From the NCBI RefSeq assembly GCF_003173615.1, contig NZ_QGNA01000005.1, forward strand, positions 62,001-126,000: a stretch of 64,000 nucleotides of DNA, written 5' to 3'. The position numbers were made by a program, and so were the translations under genes. Position 1 is the first letter of the stretch; the number at the start of each line of letters is the position of its first letter. The stretch comes from Falsiroseomonas bella. Lineage in GTDB: Bacteria; Pseudomonadota; Alphaproteobacteria; Acetobacterales; Acetobacteraceae. The notes below the pieces were generated by a model that was not told the DNA's origin, did not search any database, and was given only the letters and a program-made list of their open reading frames with translations. Positions 1 to 10,590 of the stretch are shown piece after piece.

Positions 1-353
1 GCGCGCCAAGCTTCGCCCACGACCTGGCCGATGCCATCGCGCGCCTCGCGCCCCGCCTGGTCGCCGCGCCTTCCGGCGATCCCGGCTTCGGCCTGTTCCA
101 CCTGACCGGCGCGCCGCACACTAGCTGGCACGGCTTCGCCGCCGCGATCCTGGACGGCGCCGCGCGCCGCGGCCATCCGCGCCCGGCGCTTGCCGCCATA
201 GCGACCGCCGACTATCCCACCCGCGCCCGACGACCCGCCGATGGCAGGCTGGATTGCGGCAGGATCGGCCGCATCCACGGCATCGCGCCGGCCGACTGGC
301 GCGTCTCCCTCGCGCGCTGCCTCGATGCGCTGCTCGGCCCCGAGAAGGAATGA
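1..353 (+). CDS. rfbD: dTDP-4-dehydrorhamnose reductase, C-terminal part
   Basis: This is the last ~116 codons of RfbD/RmlD, which uses NAD(P)H to reduce dTDP-4-dehydro-6-deoxy-L-mannose to dTDP-L-rhamnose, a cytoplasmic step in surface polysaccharide synthesis. The frame is open from base 3 to a TGA at 351-353. Near its end it carries the run [16 protein letters not shown], matching the YPTpA-RP-nSrLD signature typical of the C-terminus of this short-chain dehydrogenase family. An earlier [13 protein letters not shown] segment fits the family's substrate-domain motif. The next gene, rfbA, begins within a few bases of the stop, so the two are probably co-transcribed. The N-terminal Rossmann half lies outside the window. 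Identity rests on these C-terminal motifs and the neighbour. Confidence 0.85.
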   Translation, partial: APSFAHDLADAIARLAPRLVAAPSGDPGFGLFHLTGAPHTSWHGFAAAILDGAARRGHPRPALAAIATADYPTRARRPADGRLDCGRIGRIHGIAPADWRVSLARCLDALLGPEKE

Positions 354-358
354 CAGGA

Positions 359-1240
359 ATGAAGGGCATCGTGCTCGCCGGCGGCGCCGGCACCAGGCTG
401 CACCCGGCGACGCTCGCCGTCTCCAAGCAGCTGCTGCCGGTCTACGACAAGCCGATGGTGTACTACCCGCTCAGCGTGCTGATGCTGGCCGGCATCCGCG
501 AGATCATGCTTATCACCACGCCGCACGACATGCCGCTGTTCCAGCGCCTGCTGGGCACCGGCGAGGGCTGGGGCATCCGCATCGAATACGCCGTGCAGGA
601 GAAGCCGAACGGCATCGCGCAGGCGCTGATCCTCGCCGAGGAGTTCCTGGGCGGCGCGCCCTCCGCCCTCGTGCTCGGCGACAACCTCTTCTACGGCAAC
701 GAGCTGGACGAGCAGCTCGCCGCCGCGCGCGACGCGACATCGGGCCATGGCGCGACGGTCTTCGCCTATCGCGTCGCCGATCCCGAGCGCTACGGCGTGG
801 TGGAATTCGACGCGGAGGGCCGCGCGCTGACCATCGAGGAGAAGCCGAAGGCGCCGCGCTCCAACTGGGCGGTGACGGGCCTCTATTTCTACGACGGCCG
901 CGCCCCCGCCTTCGCGCGCGCCCAAAAGCCGTCGGCGCGCGGCGAGTTGGAGATCACCGACCTCAACCGCGCCTATCTCGAGGAAGGCACGCTGCGTGTG
1001 ACGCAGCTTGGCCGCGGCTTCGCATGGCTCGACACCGGCACGCATGACAGTCTGCTGGAGGCCGGCGAGTTCGTCCGCGCGATCGAGAAGCGCACGGGCC
1101 AGAAGATTGCAGCCCCCGAGGAGGTCGCCTGGCGCATGGGCTTCATCGACACGGCGCAGCTCCGCGCGCTGGCGAAGCCGCTGCGCAACAGCGGCTACGG
1201 CACCTACCTGGAGGCGCTGCCGGCGCGCGAAGGGGCATGA
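359..1240 (+). CDS. rfbA: glucose-1-phosphate thymidylyltransferase
   Basis: RfbA/RmlA couples dTTP and glucose-1-phosphate to dTDP-glucose, the first step of dTDP-rhamnose synthesis. The product is 293 residues, the normal family length. It opens with the nucleotide-binding signature [16 protein letters not shown], followed by [17 protein letters not shown] (lysine and sugar-binding region), LGDNLFYG around residue 110, and VVEFD...IEEKP around residues 150-165. I chose ATG 359 because GAAGGA at 344-349 is 9 bases upstream. ATG 350, which overlaps the rfbD stop as ATGA, would add only three residues. Its stop overlaps the start of the following FAD enzyme. Confidence 0.95.
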   Translation: MKGIVLAGGAGTRLHPATLAVSKQLLPVYDKPMVYYPLSVLMLAGIREIMLITTPHDMPLFQRLLGTGEGWGIRIEYAVQEKPNGIAQALILAEEFLGGAPSALVLGDNLFYGNELDEQLAAARDATSGHGATVFAYRVADPERYGVVEFDAEGRALTIEEKPKAPRSNWAVTGLYFYDGRAPAFARAQKPSARGELEITDLNRAYLEEGTLRVTQLGRGFAWLDTGTHDSLLEAGEFVRAIEKRTGQKIAAPEEVAWRMGFIDTAQLRALAKPLRNSGYGTYLEALPAREGA

Positions 1241-2448
1241 GCAGCATGGATCGTCGCATCGCAATCATCGGCGCCGGCCCGGTCGGGCTGGTGCTGGCGC
1301 TGCGCCTCGCCACGCTCGGCGTGCCGAGCCTGGTGCTCGAAGCCGAGGCCGACATCAGCGAGGACCTGCGCGCCTCCACCTTCCACCCGCCGACGCTCGA
1401 CATGCTGGGCGAGCTCGGCCTGGCCGATGCACTGATCGCGCAGGGCCTGGTCACGCCCACCTGGCAGATCCGCCGGCACGAGGATGGCGCGCGCGCCGTC
1501 TTCGACCTCTCCGTGCTGAAGGACGACACCGCGCACCCGTATCGCTTGCAGGCCGAGCAGTGGAAGCTGTCGCGGCTGCTGCTCGCGAAGCTCCGCGCGG
1601 AGCACGCCGGCACGGTCGAGATCCGCTTCGGCTGCCCGGTGGAATCCGTCGCGCAGGACGCGGACGGCGTCACGCTCTCCGGCCCCGGCTTCGATCCGAT
1701 TCGCGTGCCCTACGCCGTCGGCTGCGACGGTGCCCGCAGCGTCGTGCGCCGCGCCATGGGCCTCGATTTCCCGGGCGACACCTATCCCGAGACGACGATC
1801 CTCGCGACGACGGAATTCGACTTCGCGCAGGTCTTCGAGGGCCTCTCCAACGTCAACTACATCTGGACGCAGCATCCCGCCTTCAGCGGCACGTTTTCCC
1901 TGTTGCGCGTGCCTGGGAAATGGCGCGCAAGCCTCTACCCCGCGCCGGGCGAAACGGTGGAGGACGCGCTGCGGCCAGAGGCGATCGAGCGCAAGCTGCA
2001 GGCGATCCATCCCAAGGGCACGCCCTATGACGTGCCGGACCTGCGCCCCTACCGGATCCACCAGCGAATCGTCGAGACCTACCGTATCGGCCGCCTCGTA
2101 CTCGCGGGCGACGCGGCGCATCTGAACAGTCCCTCCGGTGGGATGGGCATGAATGGCGGCATCCATGACGCGATGGAACTCGCCGCGACCCTCGCGTCGA
2201 TCTGGCGCGGCGAGGCCGAGGCCGCGCTGCTCGACCGCTACACCCGCCGCCGGCGCCCGATCGCGGAGAAGGAAATCATCGCCCAGGCGGACCGCAACCG
2301 CGCCCGCATGCGGGAGACCGACCCGGCCCGCCGGGCCGCGATGCTTTCCGATCTGCAACGCGTGGCCGGGGACCCCGCCGCCGCGCGCGAACATTTGCTG
2401 CGCTCCTCCATGATTGCCGGTCTGAGGGCGGCGGCAGCCGTCGCGTAA
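1237..2448 (+). CDS. FAD-dependent aromatic-ring-type monooxygenase
   Basis: The product is a 403-residue flavoprotein of the UbiH/p-hydroxybenzoate hydroxylase fold. The dinucleotide-binding motif [17 protein letters not shown] is near residue 8, the DG motif ([11 protein letters not shown]) near residue 165, and the GD motif ([18 protein letters not shown]) near residue 290. Family members use NAD(P)H and O2 to hydroxylate small aromatic or quinone-like substrates in the cytoplasm. The start overlaps the rfbA stop (ATGA at 1237-1240); ATG 1246 is an alternative. The coupling to rhamnose genes does not reveal a substrate, and the co-location may only reflect tight packing. Confidence 0.85.
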   Translation: MSSMDRRIAIIGAGPVGLVLALRLATLGVPSLVLEAEADISEDLRASTFHPPTLDMLGELGLADALIAQGLVTPTWQIRRHEDGARAVFDLSVLKDDTAHPYRLQAEQWKLSRLLLAKLRAEHAGTVEIRFGCPVESVAQDADGVTLSGPGFDPIRVPYAVGCDGARSVVRRAMGLDFPGDTYPETTILATTEFDFAQVFEGLSNVNYIWTQHPAFSGTFSLLRVPGKWRASLYPAPGETVEDALRPEAIERKLQAIHPKGTPYDVPDLRPYRIHQRIVETYRIGRLVLAGDAAHLNSPSGGMGMNGGIHDAMELAATLASIWRGEAEAALLDRYTRRRRPIAEKEIIAQADRNRARMRETDPARRAAMLSDLQRVAGDPAAAREHLLRSSMIAGLRAAAAVA

Positions 2449-2462
2449 GGGCCTTCATCCCG

Positions 2463-2480
2463 TGGTCACAAAACTGTAAA
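2463..2480 (+). promoter_or_regulatory. candidate Pho box (PhoB site) upstream of ugpB
   Basis: The 18 bases read TGGTCACAAAACTGTAAA, two heptamer-like half sites (TGGTCAC and CTGTAAA) separated by AAAA. Thirteen of 18 positions agree with the Pho-box consensus CTGTCATAAAACTGTCAT. The site lies 62 bases before the ugpB start, in an otherwise GC-rich gap. Phosphate-starvation control of ugp operons is established in other Proteobacteria. Binding here is inference. Confidence 0.6.
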
Positions 2481-2542
2481 AGGGCAGCAACGCGGGGCCG
2501 ATACCAGCCCGCGGCCAACGCTTCCACGGGAGAGGAAAGCCC

Positions 2543-3901
2543 ATGTTCCGCCGTACGATCATGGCCAGCGCCGTCGCGCTCGGCCTTGCAGGAGGCGCCG
2601 TTCCGGCCTCCGCCCAAGGGACACAAGGTCAGCCTGTCGAACTCCAGTTCTGGCACGGCCTGACCCAGCCGCTCGGCGGCATGCTCGAGCAGATCGCCGC
2701 CGACTTCAACGCCAGCCAGAACCGCTATCGCGTCGTCGCCAGCTTCCGCGGCTCCTACCCGGAGACGATGGTGGCCGCGATCGCCGCCTTCCGCGCCGGC
2801 CAGGCGCCGCACATCGTGCAGATGTTCGAAGTCGGCACCGGCACCATGATGGCCGCCGGTCGCGCCATCAAGCCGGTGCACGAACTGCTGGCCGAGACCC
2901 GCGTGAACATCGACTTCAGCGACTACCTGCCGGGCGTGCGCGGCTACTACAGCCTGCCCGACGGCCGCATGATGTCGATGCCGTTCAACAGCTCGACCTC
3001 GGTGGTGTTCTACAACAAGGACGCCTTCCGCCGCGCCAACCTGAACCCTGATGCCTTCCCCGAGACGTGGGAGGGCGTGGAACAGGCGGCACGCGCGCTG
3101 AAGGCCGCCGGCGTCGCCTGCCCGATGACCACGGCCTGGCCGACCTGGACGCAGGTGGAGCAGTTCAGCGCCATCCACAACATCCCGCTCGCGACCCAGG
3201 CGAACGGGCTCGGCGGGCTGAACGCCGAGCTGCGCATCGCCAACCCGCTGCTGACCCGCCACTTCACCAACCTGGTGAACTGGCAGCGCGATGGCCTGTT
3301 CCGCTACGGCGGCCGCGACGGCGCGGCGGATGCGCTGTTCCCTTCGGGCGAGTGCGCGATCATCTTCGCCTCCTCCGGCCTGCGCGCGCGCATCCAGCGC
3401 GAGGCGCAGTTCCAGTGGGGCGTCGCGATGCTGCCGGTCTACCAGGGCACGACGCCGATCAACTCCATCATCGGCGGCGCCAGCTTCTGGGCGATGCAGG
3501 GCGGCCCGAACCGCCAGCGCTCGGCCGAGGAGCTGCAGGGCGTCGCGCAGTTCTTCGCCTGGCTCGCCCGGCCGGAGGTCGCGGCGAAGTGGCACACCGA
3601 CACGGGCTTCCTGCCCGTGACGCGGGCCGCCTTCGAGCGCGTGCGCGCCACCGGCTTCTACGACCAGCCCGCCAATGCCGGCGCCGACGTCCCCATCCAG
3701 CAGATGCTGCGGGGCGGCGGGCAGATGACGGAGAACTCGATGGGCATCCGCCTCGGCGGCTTCGTCGAGATCCGCACCATCATCCAGGAGGAGCTGGAGC
3801 GCGCCTTCCAGGGCCAGCAGACCGCCGAGCAGGCGCTGGTCAACGCGCAGAACCGCGGCAACGCGGTGCTGCGCAACTTCGAGCGGCAGAACCGCAACTG
3901 A
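2543..3901 (+). CDS. ugpB: ABC transporter periplasmic binding protein, UgpB-like
   Basis: The product is a 452-residue family 1 extracellular solute-binding protein, most like the glycerol-3-phosphate (and glycerophosphodiester) receptor UgpB. A Sec signal peptide covers about residues 1-25 (hydrophobic stretch then ASAQ). The mature protein begins with ELQFWHGLTQPLG, and features typical of UgpB follow: FRGSYPETM, PHIVQMFEVGTGTMMAAGR and MPFNSSTSVVFYNKDAF. The gene starts a four-gene operon (ugpBAEC) preceded by a candidate Pho box. A GAGAGGAAAG ribosome binding site precedes ATG 2543. The ligand is inferred from family resemblance; related receptors in this family bind sugars. Confidence 0.88.
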   Translation: MFRRTIMASAVALGLAGGAVPASAQGTQGQPVELQFWHGLTQPLGGMLEQIAADFNASQNRYRVVASFRGSYPETMVAAIAAFRAGQAPHIVQMFEVGTGTMMAAGRAIKPVHELLAETRVNIDFSDYLPGVRGYYSLPDGRMMSMPFNSSTSVVFYNKDAFRRANLNPDAFPETWEGVEQAARALKAAGVACPMTTAWPTWTQVEQFSAIHNIPLATQANGLGGLNAELRIANPLLTRHFTNLVNWQRDGLFRYGGRDGAADALFPSGECAIIFASSGLRARIQREAQFQWGVAMLPVYQGTTPINSIIGGASFWAMQGGPNRQRSAEELQGVAQFFAWLARPEVAAKWHTDTGFLPVTRAAFERVRATGFYDQPANAGADVPIQQMLRGGGQMTENSMGIRLGGFVEIRTIIQEELERAFQGQQTAEQALVNAQNRGNAVLRNFERQNRN

Positions 3902-3922
3902 GCCCGAAGGTCTGATCACGGA

Positions 3923-3945
3923 GGGGCGGGCCTTGCGCCCGCCCC
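3923..3945 (+). terminator. stem-loop between ugpB and ugpA
   Basis: A perfect 9-bp inverted repeat (GGGGCGGGC / GCCCGCCCC) with a 5-base loop follows the ugpB stop. There is no T-tract. In binding-protein-first ABC operons such hairpins usually protect or partially terminate the upstream message, raising the receptor:permease ratio. That role is inference here. Confidence 0.6.
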
Positions 3946-3973
3946 TTGCGCGTTCGAGGGGGAGTGGCCGCGC

Positions 3974-4855
3974 GTGCGGAAGAAGGTGATCTTCAACGGG
4001 GTGGCCCTGCCCTACCTGCTGCTGCTGCCGCAGCTCGTCATCACCGCCGTCTTCTTCTTCTGGCCCGCCGGCCAGGCGATCTACGGGTCCTTCCTGCGCG
4101 AGGACGCCTTCGGCCTCTCGCGCGACTTCGTCGGGCTCGAGAATTTTGCCGACATTCTTTCAGACCCGAACTACCTCGGCGCCGTTTGGAACACGGTGAT
4201 ATTCTCCTCCGCCGTCGCCTTCTCGGCGCTCGGCGTCGCGATCTTCCTCGCCGTGCAGGCGGACAAGGCGATCCGCGGCTCGGGCGCCTACAAGACGTTG
4301 CTGATCTGGCCCTATGCCGTCGCGCCCGCCGTCGCCGCCGTGCTGTGGCTGTTCCTGTTCCATCCGCAGATCGGCCTGCTCGGCCGCTTCCTGAACGGCA
4401 TCGGCATCCCCTGGGACTACAAGGTGAACGGCAACCAGGCGATGCTGCTGGTGATCATCGCCGCAGCCTGGAAGCAGGTGAGCTACAACTTCATCTTCTT
4501 CCTCGCCGGGCTGCAATCCATCCCGCGCAGCGTGCTGGAAGCGGCCGCGATCGACGGCGCGCGCCCGACGCGGCGCTTCTGGACCGTGATCTTCCCGCTT
4601 CTTGCCCCCACCTCCTTCTTCCTGCTGGTGGTCAACATCGTCTACGCCTTCTTCGACACCTTCGGCACGATCCACGCCCTGACGCAGGGCGGGCCGGGCC
4701 AGGCGACGACCACGCTGATCTACAAGGTCTATGTGGACGGCGTGCAGAACCTGAACTTCGGCGCCTCCGCAGCGCAATCCGTCGTGCTGATGGCGATCGT
4801 GATCGCGCTGACGGCCGTGCAGTTCCGGTTCATCGAGCGGAAGGTGCATTATTGA
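3974..4855 (+). CDS. ugpA: ABC transporter permease, UgpA-like
   Basis: The product is a 293-residue inner-membrane permease of the MalF/UgpA type with about six transmembrane helices; the first spans residues 9-30 ([19 protein letters not shown]). The ATPase-contact EAA loop is seen as [15 protein letters not shown] around residue 190. A GTG start at 3974 is used, with MRKKVIFNG as the cytoplasmic N-terminus and GAGGGGGAG upstream as ribosome binding site. It pairs with the UgpE-like permease, from which it is separated by 154 bases holding a dispersed intergenic repeat. Confidence 0.9.
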   Translation: MRKKVIFNGVALPYLLLLPQLVITAVFFFWPAGQAIYGSFLREDAFGLSRDFVGLENFADILSDPNYLGAVWNTVIFSSAVAFSALGVAIFLAVQADKAIRGSGAYKTLLIWPYAVAPAVAAVLWLFLFHPQIGLLGRFLNGIGIPWDYKVNGNQAMLLVIIAAAWKQVSYNFIFFLAGLQSIPRSVLEAAAIDGARPTRRFWTVIFPLLAPTSFFLLVVNIVYAFFDTFGTIHALTQGGPGQATTTLIYKVYVDGVQNLNFGASAAQSVVLMAIVIALTAVQFRFIERKVHY

Positions 4856-4857
4856 TG

Positions 4858-4981
4858 GTGCCCTCAGACGGCGGGCGCCCGCTCCGCGGGCTTGCCTTTC
4901 GCGCAGGCGGCTGGCGAGCCGGACCCTGCGGATGGTCTGTGCGCGGCGCGCATTCGCGCGCTCGGCCCGCTGACGCGGGCC
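4858..4981 (-). repeat. dispersed structured intergenic element, copy 1
   Basis: This occupies the ugpA-ugpE gap. Read on the minus strand it contains GGCCCGC-GTCA-GCGGGCC, then GAGCGCGCGAATGCGCGC, then AAGGCAAG, a 5-bp stem CCCGC/GCGGG with a GGA loop, and CGCCCGCCGTCTGAGGGCA. The order and flanking sequences match the copies near 12.7, 19.6 and 30.8 kb, while the stem bases differ in a pairing-preserving way. The element is antisense to the ugp genes. Confidence 0.7.
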
Positions 4982-5009
4982 GCCATTTCTCCCTGTATGG
5001 GGCGGCGCC

Positions 5010-5915
5010 ATGCTGATGCGCGACACCACCGCAGAGGACCTCGCCCTCGCCCGCGCCACCGAACGGCGCCAGGCGCGCAGCCGCTGGCTCGCCCATGCCG
5101 TGCTCGGCCTCGGCGTGCTCGTCTTCGCCTTCCCGATCTGGATCACCCTGGTCGGCTCGACCCATGACGTGAACACGATCGGCCGCGGCGACGTGCCGCT
5201 CTGGTTCGGCGGCGAGGCGGTGGCGAACTACGTCTCCGCCTGGCTCACCGGCGGCGCGCAGACGCGCACCACGCTCGGCGTGCCGGTCTGGCTCATGCTG
5301 TGGAACAGCCTGAACATGGCCGTGCTGATCGCGGTCGGGAAGATCGCGATCTCGCTGCTCTCGGCCTATGCGGTGGTGTTCTTCTCCTTCCCCGGCCGCA
5401 TGGTCTGCTTCTGGCTGATCTTCATCACGCTCATGCTGCCGGTCGAGGTGCGGATCATCCCCACCTTCGAGGTGATGGTGAACCTCCAGCTCACCAACTC
5501 CATGGCCGGCCTCGTGATCCCCCTCGTCGCCTCCGCGACCGCGACCCTGCTCTTCCGCCAGTTCTTCCTGACCATTCCCGACGAATATGTGGAAGCCGCG
5601 AAGATCGACGGCGCGGGCCCGCTGCGCTTCTTCAAGGACGTGGTGCTGCCACTGAGCGTGACGAACATCGCGGCGCTGTTCGTCATCCTCTTCATCTATG
5701 GCTGGAACCAGTATCTCTGGCCGCTGCTGATTGTCTCCGACAAGGACCTGGAGACGGTGGTGGTCGGCATGACGAAGATGATCGGCTCGGGCGACCAGCA
5801 GAACGAGTGGAACGTCATCATGGCGACCGCGGTGCTCGCGATGCTGCCGCCCGTCGCGGTGGTGATCCTGATGCAGCGCTGGTTCGTGAAGGGCCTGACG
5901 GAGACGGAAAAGTAG
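5010..5915 (+). CDS. ugpE: ABC transporter permease, UgpE-like
   Basis: The product is a 301-residue permease of the MalG/UgpE type. After a hydrophilic N-terminus of ~30 residues there are about six transmembrane helices, and the EAA loop appears as [16 protein letters not shown] around residue 200. The segment [13 protein letters not shown] near residue 230 is characteristic of sugar and glycerol-phosphate permeases of this class. It works with UgpA as the membrane channel energised by UgpC. The stop lies two bases before the ugpC start. ATG 5010 is used; an in-frame ATG two codons later (5016) is possible. Confidence 0.9.
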   Translation: MLMRDTTAEDLALARATERRQARSRWLAHAVLGLGVLVFAFPIWITLVGSTHDVNTIGRGDVPLWFGGEAVANYVSAWLTGGAQTRTTLGVPVWLMLWNSLNMAVLIAVGKIAISLLSAYAVVFFSFPGRMVCFWLIFITLMLPVEVRIIPTFEVMVNLQLTNSMAGLVIPLVASATATLLFRQFFLTIPDEYVEAAKIDGAGPLRFFKDVVLPLSVTNIAALFVILFIYGWNQYLWPLLIVSDKDLETVVVGMTKMIGSGDQQNEWNVIMATAVLAMLPPVAVVILMQRWFVKGLTETEK

Positions 5916-5917
5916 CC

Positions 5918-7009
<1,092 letters not shown>

Positions 7010-7035
7010 CGGCCCGATGCGCTAGACCCGGCGGG

Positions 7036-9174
7036 ATGGATTCCGCCGAGGCCTCGCCCGAGACCCTGCTCGACGCCGGCGACGCGCTGCGCGAGGCGCG
7101 CGACTGGCCGGCGGCGGAGCGCGCCTACCGCGCCTATCTCGCCGAACGGCCGCGGCATTGGCAGATCCACGTCCAGCTCGGCCACGCGGTGAAGGAACAG
7201 GGCCGCCACGAGGAGGCGCTCGGCCATTACCGCCACGCCGCGTCGCTGGCGCCGGACGCGCTCGATCCCGTCTTCCAGGAAGGCGAGCTGCTGCGCCGGC
7301 TCGGCAACGGGCTGGAAGCCGCGGAGGCCATGGCGCGCGCCCGTGCCATCGCGCCCGATGCGCCGCTGCTGCGCCGCCTCGCCGCGCTGCTGCGCCACCG
7401 GATCGCCCCGCCCGAATCGCCCGCCGCCCTGCCGTTGCCGCCCGAAGGCCCGCCGACGCAGTTCGCCTTCGACGTGACGGACCTGCTCGACTACCTGCGC
7501 GATGCGCGCACGCCCACCGGCATCCAGCGCGTGCAGATGGGGCTCGTCGGCGGCATCCTGGAACATCCTGCGCCGCCGGCGCCGCTTCTGCTCGTCGCCT
7601 ATGATCCCTCCGCCTGGCGCTGGTGGCAGGTGGACATCGCGCAGTTCCGGCAAGTGCTGGCCCTTTCGCGCATCGGCGCCGCCGCCGAGGACCCGGCCTG
7701 GCGCGCCGCCACCGCCATGCTCTGCGCCGCCGATGCGGCGCCCGATGCGCCGATCCTGCCCGGCGCGACGCTCGCCAGCCTCGGCAATGCCTGGGGCATC
7801 GAGGATTACTTCCGCGGCCTGCGGGTGCTCCGCCGCCGTGTCCCGCTGCGCTACGCGGCGTTCCTGCATGACTGCGTGCCGCTCGCCATGCCGGAGCACT
7901 GCCTGGAGCTGACCGCGCGGCTCTATGCGCGCTGGTTCGCCGCGCTGGCGCTGCATGCCGACCTGCTGCTGGCCAACTCCCGCGCGACGGCGGGCGACGT
8001 GGTGCGGCACGGCGCGCCGCTCGGCCTGCGCACCGCGCCCTCCGTGATCCCGCTCGCCGCGGAGCCGCCGCCGCCGCGCGAGGCAGCCCTTGTCGCCGCC
8101 GACGCGCTGGACCTCGACGAGGCGGATGCGCCCTTCGTGCTGTTCGTCGCCACCCTGGAAAGCCGCAAGAACCACCTGATGGTGTTCCAGGCCTGGCTCG
8201 AGCTGCTGCGCCGCCTGCCGGCGGATCAGGTGCCGCGGCTGCTCTGCGTCGGCCGGCCCGGCTGGCGGGCGGAAGGCGCGCTCGGCCTGCTGGAGCGGTC
8301 GGCGAAGCTGCGGCGCAAGGTGCAGGTGATCTCCGGCGTCTCGGACCTCGCCCTGGCGGGGCTCACCGCGCGCTGCCTCTTCACCGTCTACAACTCCTTC
8401 CACGAGGGCTGGGGCCTCCCAGTCAGCGAGAGCCTGGCGGCGGGCAAGCTGTGCGTGGTGCCGGCGCATAGCGGCCTGCTGGAATCCGGCGCGCCCGGCG
8501 CGGTGTTCTTCCCGCCCGGCGACCTGCCGGCGCTGGTCGAGACGCTGGCGCGCCTCGCCACCGATCCGGCGTATCGCGCCGCGCTGGAAGCCCGCATCGA
8601 CCGCGCCGCGGCGATGCGCGAATGGCCGGTTGCGGCCGCGGAGGCGCTGGCCAGCCTCGCCGCGCCGCAGCCGCCGCCGCCGCCGCGCCCCGCCTTCCCG
8701 GCCGGCGAGCGCCTGTCGCTCGCCGCCGCCCCGCCACCCCCGAGCCTCGCCACCGCCTGGGCCGAGGCGGTGCGTGAAGGGCTGGGCTGGTGGTGGCAGG
8801 AAGCCTGGGGCTGCTGGACCCGCGACGGTCTCGCCACGCTGATGCTGCCGCTGGACGTGCCGGCGGGCACGCCCGTGCGCGTGCTGCTGGAACTGCGCGG
8901 CCCGCCGGGCGGAATCGCGCTGCGCCTGCGCGCGCGCGGCGCGGAGCAGACTCCGTGGCGGCGCCTGCACCTGGCCGCGGAGGATCGCCCCGGCGTGGTG
9001 CTGCAGGCCGTTGCCGGCCCGGATGGCGTGGTGGTGGAGCTCGATTCCGGCGACGGCGTCCCGCTCGGCGACCGGGCGGAGCGGCGGGTCGGCGCCGGGG
9101 TGGTTGCCGTCATGGCCTGCGCCGAGGACGACCTGGCGGCGCGGATGGCGGCGCTGGAGGCGGCCGAGGGCTGA
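7036..9174 (+). CDS. TPR-family 4 glycosyltransferase fusion protein
   Basis: The 712-residue product has three recognisable parts. Residues ~10-115 are about three TPR-like helical repeats (ALREARDWPAAERAYRAYL, LGHAVKEQGRHEEALGHY). Residues ~145-530 are a GT4-type glycosyltransferase: an N-terminal TGIQRVQ segment, HDCVPLAMPEH, FVATLESRKNH, and the donor-binding E-x7-E motif in FHEGWGLPVSESLAAGK. After a proline-rich linker (~540-575) comes a ~130-residue tail rich in beta-type sequence with no motif I recognise. Such proteins usually add sugars to cell-surface glycans, and the nearby rfb genes agree with that. Sugar and acceptor cannot be read from the sequence. It begins 26 bases after ugpC. 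Confidence 0.8.
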   Translation: MDSAEASPETLLDAGDALREARDWPAAERAYRAYLAERPRHWQIHVQLGHAVKEQGRHEEALGHYRHAASLAPDALDPVFQEGELLRRLGNGLEAAEAMARARAIAPDAPLLRRLAALLRHRIAPPESPAALPLPPEGPPTQFAFDVTDLLDYLRDARTPTGIQRVQMGLVGGILEHPAPPAPLLLVAYDPSAWRWWQVDIAQFRQVLALSRIGAAAEDPAWRAATAMLCAADAAPDAPILPGATLASLGNAWGIEDYFRGLRVLRRRVPLRYAAFLHDCVPLAMPEHCLELTARLYARWFAALALHADLLLANSRATAGDVVRHGAPLGLRTAPSVIPLAAEPPPPREAALVAADALDLDEADAPFVLFVATLESRKNHLMVFQAWLELLRRLPADQVPRLLCVGRPGWRAEGALGLLERSAKLRRKVQVISGVSDLALAGLTARCLFTVYNSFHEGWGLPVSESLAAGKLCVVPAHSGLLESGAPGAVFFPPGDLPALVETLARLATDPAYRAALEARIDRAAAMREWPVAAAEALASLAAPQPPPPPRPAFPAGERLSLAAAPPPPSLATAWAEAVREGLGWWWQEAWGCWTRDGLATLMLPLDVPAGTPVRVLLELRGPPGGIALRLRARGAEQTPWRRLHLAAEDRPGVVLQAVAGPDGVVVELDSGDGVPLGDRAERRVGAGVVAVMACAEDDLAARMAALEAAEG

Positions 9175-9187
9175 GCGGTCAGAAAAC

Positions 9188-9201
9188 TTGATCCGGCGCA
9201 A
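9188..9201 (+). promoter_or_regulatory. FNR/FnrL-like box upstream of hemN
   Basis: TTGATCCGGCGCAA matches the FNR consensus TTGAT-N4-ATCAA at 8 of 10 specified positions; only the A and T of the second half site are replaced. It lies 35 bases before the hemN start. Oxygen-responsive FNR-type control of hemN is established in other alphaproteobacteria. Occupancy here is inferred. Confidence 0.5.
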
Positions 9202-9236
9202 GGCGGCGACCTTGCCTCTGCGGCAGGCTGCCCGCC

Positions 9237-10583
9237 ATGGACGCCCTCCCCGATCCGCGCGCCCGGCTCGAAGCCTATGCGCGCCAGAACCTGCCCCGCT
9301 ACACCTCCTACCCCACCGCGCCGCATTTCGGCCCGCTGGAGGAAGCGACCTACCGGGCCTGGCTTGCGGAGATCCGGCCGGGCGACACGCTCTCCCTCTA
9401 TCTCCACATCCCCTTCTGCAAGGAGCTCTGCTGGTATTGCGGCTGCCACACCGCGATCACCCGCAACCAGGCGCGGCTCTCGCGCTACGCGGCCGGGCTG
9501 GTGAAGGAGATCGGGCTGCTCGCCGCGGCACTGCCGGCGCAGCTTCCCGTCGAGTCGCTGCATTTCGGCGGCGGCACGCCCTCCGCGATCGGCGCGCCGG
9601 GCCTCGCCGAAGTGATGGAGGCGCTGCGCGCGCGCTTCGCCTTCCGCCCCGATGCCGAACTCTCGGTCGAGCTCGATCCGCGCACGCTGGAGGATGACGT
9701 CGTCGCGCTGCTCGGCCGCGTCGGCTTCAACCGCGCCAGCCTCGGCGTGCAGGACATGGACCCGGAGGTCCAGAAGCTCGCCGGCCGCATCCAGCCGCGG
9801 GAGATGGTGGAGAGCGCGGTGACGCGCCTGCGCGGCGCCGGCATCCACGCCATCAATTTCGACCTGATGTACGGCCTGCCCGGCCAGGACAGCGCGCATG
9901 TCGCCGCCAGCGCGCGTTTCGCCGCCGAGATGGGTGCGGATCGCGTGGCGGTCTTCGGCTATGCGCATGTGCCCTGGATGAAGCCGGCGCAGAAGGCGAT
10001 CCAGGAGGCGCTGCTGCCCGACACCTTCGCGCGGATGGAGCAGGCCGAGACCGCCGAGCGCACGCTTCTGGAAGCCGGCTACGTCGCAATCGGCCTCGAT
10101 CACTTCGCGCGACCGGAGGACCCGATGGCCGTCGCGCAGCGCGCCGGCGTGCTGCGCCGGAACTTCCAGGGCTACACGACGGATCGCGCGCCGGTGCTGC
10201 TCGGCCTCGGCGCCAGCGCCATCGGCGCGCTGCCGCAGGGCTATGCCCAGAACAACCCCGACGAGCGCGGCTGGCTCGCGGCGGTGGAGGGCGGCCGCCT
10301 GCCCGTGGCGCGCGGCCTCGCGCTCACCGAGGACGACCGCATCCGCCGCAGCATCATCGAGCAGGTGATGTGCGACCTGACGCTCGACCTCGCGACCGTT
10401 CCCGCACCGGTGTGGGAGAGCGCGGAGCCGCGCCTCGCCCCGCTGCTGCGCGACGGGCTCGCTAGGCTGGAAGCCGGGCGCCTCAGCGTGACCGAGGCGG
10501 GCCGCCGCTTCGTCCGCCACGTCGCCGCCTGCTTCGACGCCCGCCTCGGCGCCAGCCAGGCGCGGCACAGCCGGGCGGTGTAG
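9237..10583 (+). CDS. hemN: oxygen-independent coproporphyrinogen III oxidase
   Basis: HemN is a cytoplasmic radical SAM enzyme that decarboxylates coproporphyrinogen III to protoporphyrinogen IX without oxygen. The 448-residue product has the YTSYPTAPHF segment near residue 22, then LYLHIPFCKELCWYCGC with the CxxxCxxC cluster motif plus the extra cysteine found in true HemN, and FGGGTPSA shortly after. These features favour genuine HemN over the look-alike HemW. An FNR-like box lies upstream, fitting anaerobic induction. The gene is convergent with the HAD phosphatase gene. Confidence 0.93.
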   Translation: MDALPDPRARLEAYARQNLPRYTSYPTAPHFGPLEEATYRAWLAEIRPGDTLSLYLHIPFCKELCWYCGCHTAITRNQARLSRYAAGLVKEIGLLAAALPAQLPVESLHFGGGTPSAIGAPGLAEVMEALRARFAFRPDAELSVELDPRTLEDDVVALLGRVGFNRASLGVQDMDPEVQKLAGRIQPREMVESAVTRLRGAGIHAINFDLMYGLPGQDSAHVAASARFAAEMGADRVAVFGYAHVPWMKPAQKAIQEALLPDTFARMEQAETAERTLLEAGYVAIGLDHFARPEDPMAVAQRAGVLRRNFQGYTTDRAPVLLGLGASAIGALPQGYAQNNPDERGWLAAVEGGRLPVARGLALTEDDRIRRSIIEQVMCDLTLDLATVPAPVWESAEPRLAPLLRDGLARLEAGRLSVTEAGRRFVRHVAACFDARLGASQARHSRAV

Positions 10584-10590
10584 CGGCTCC

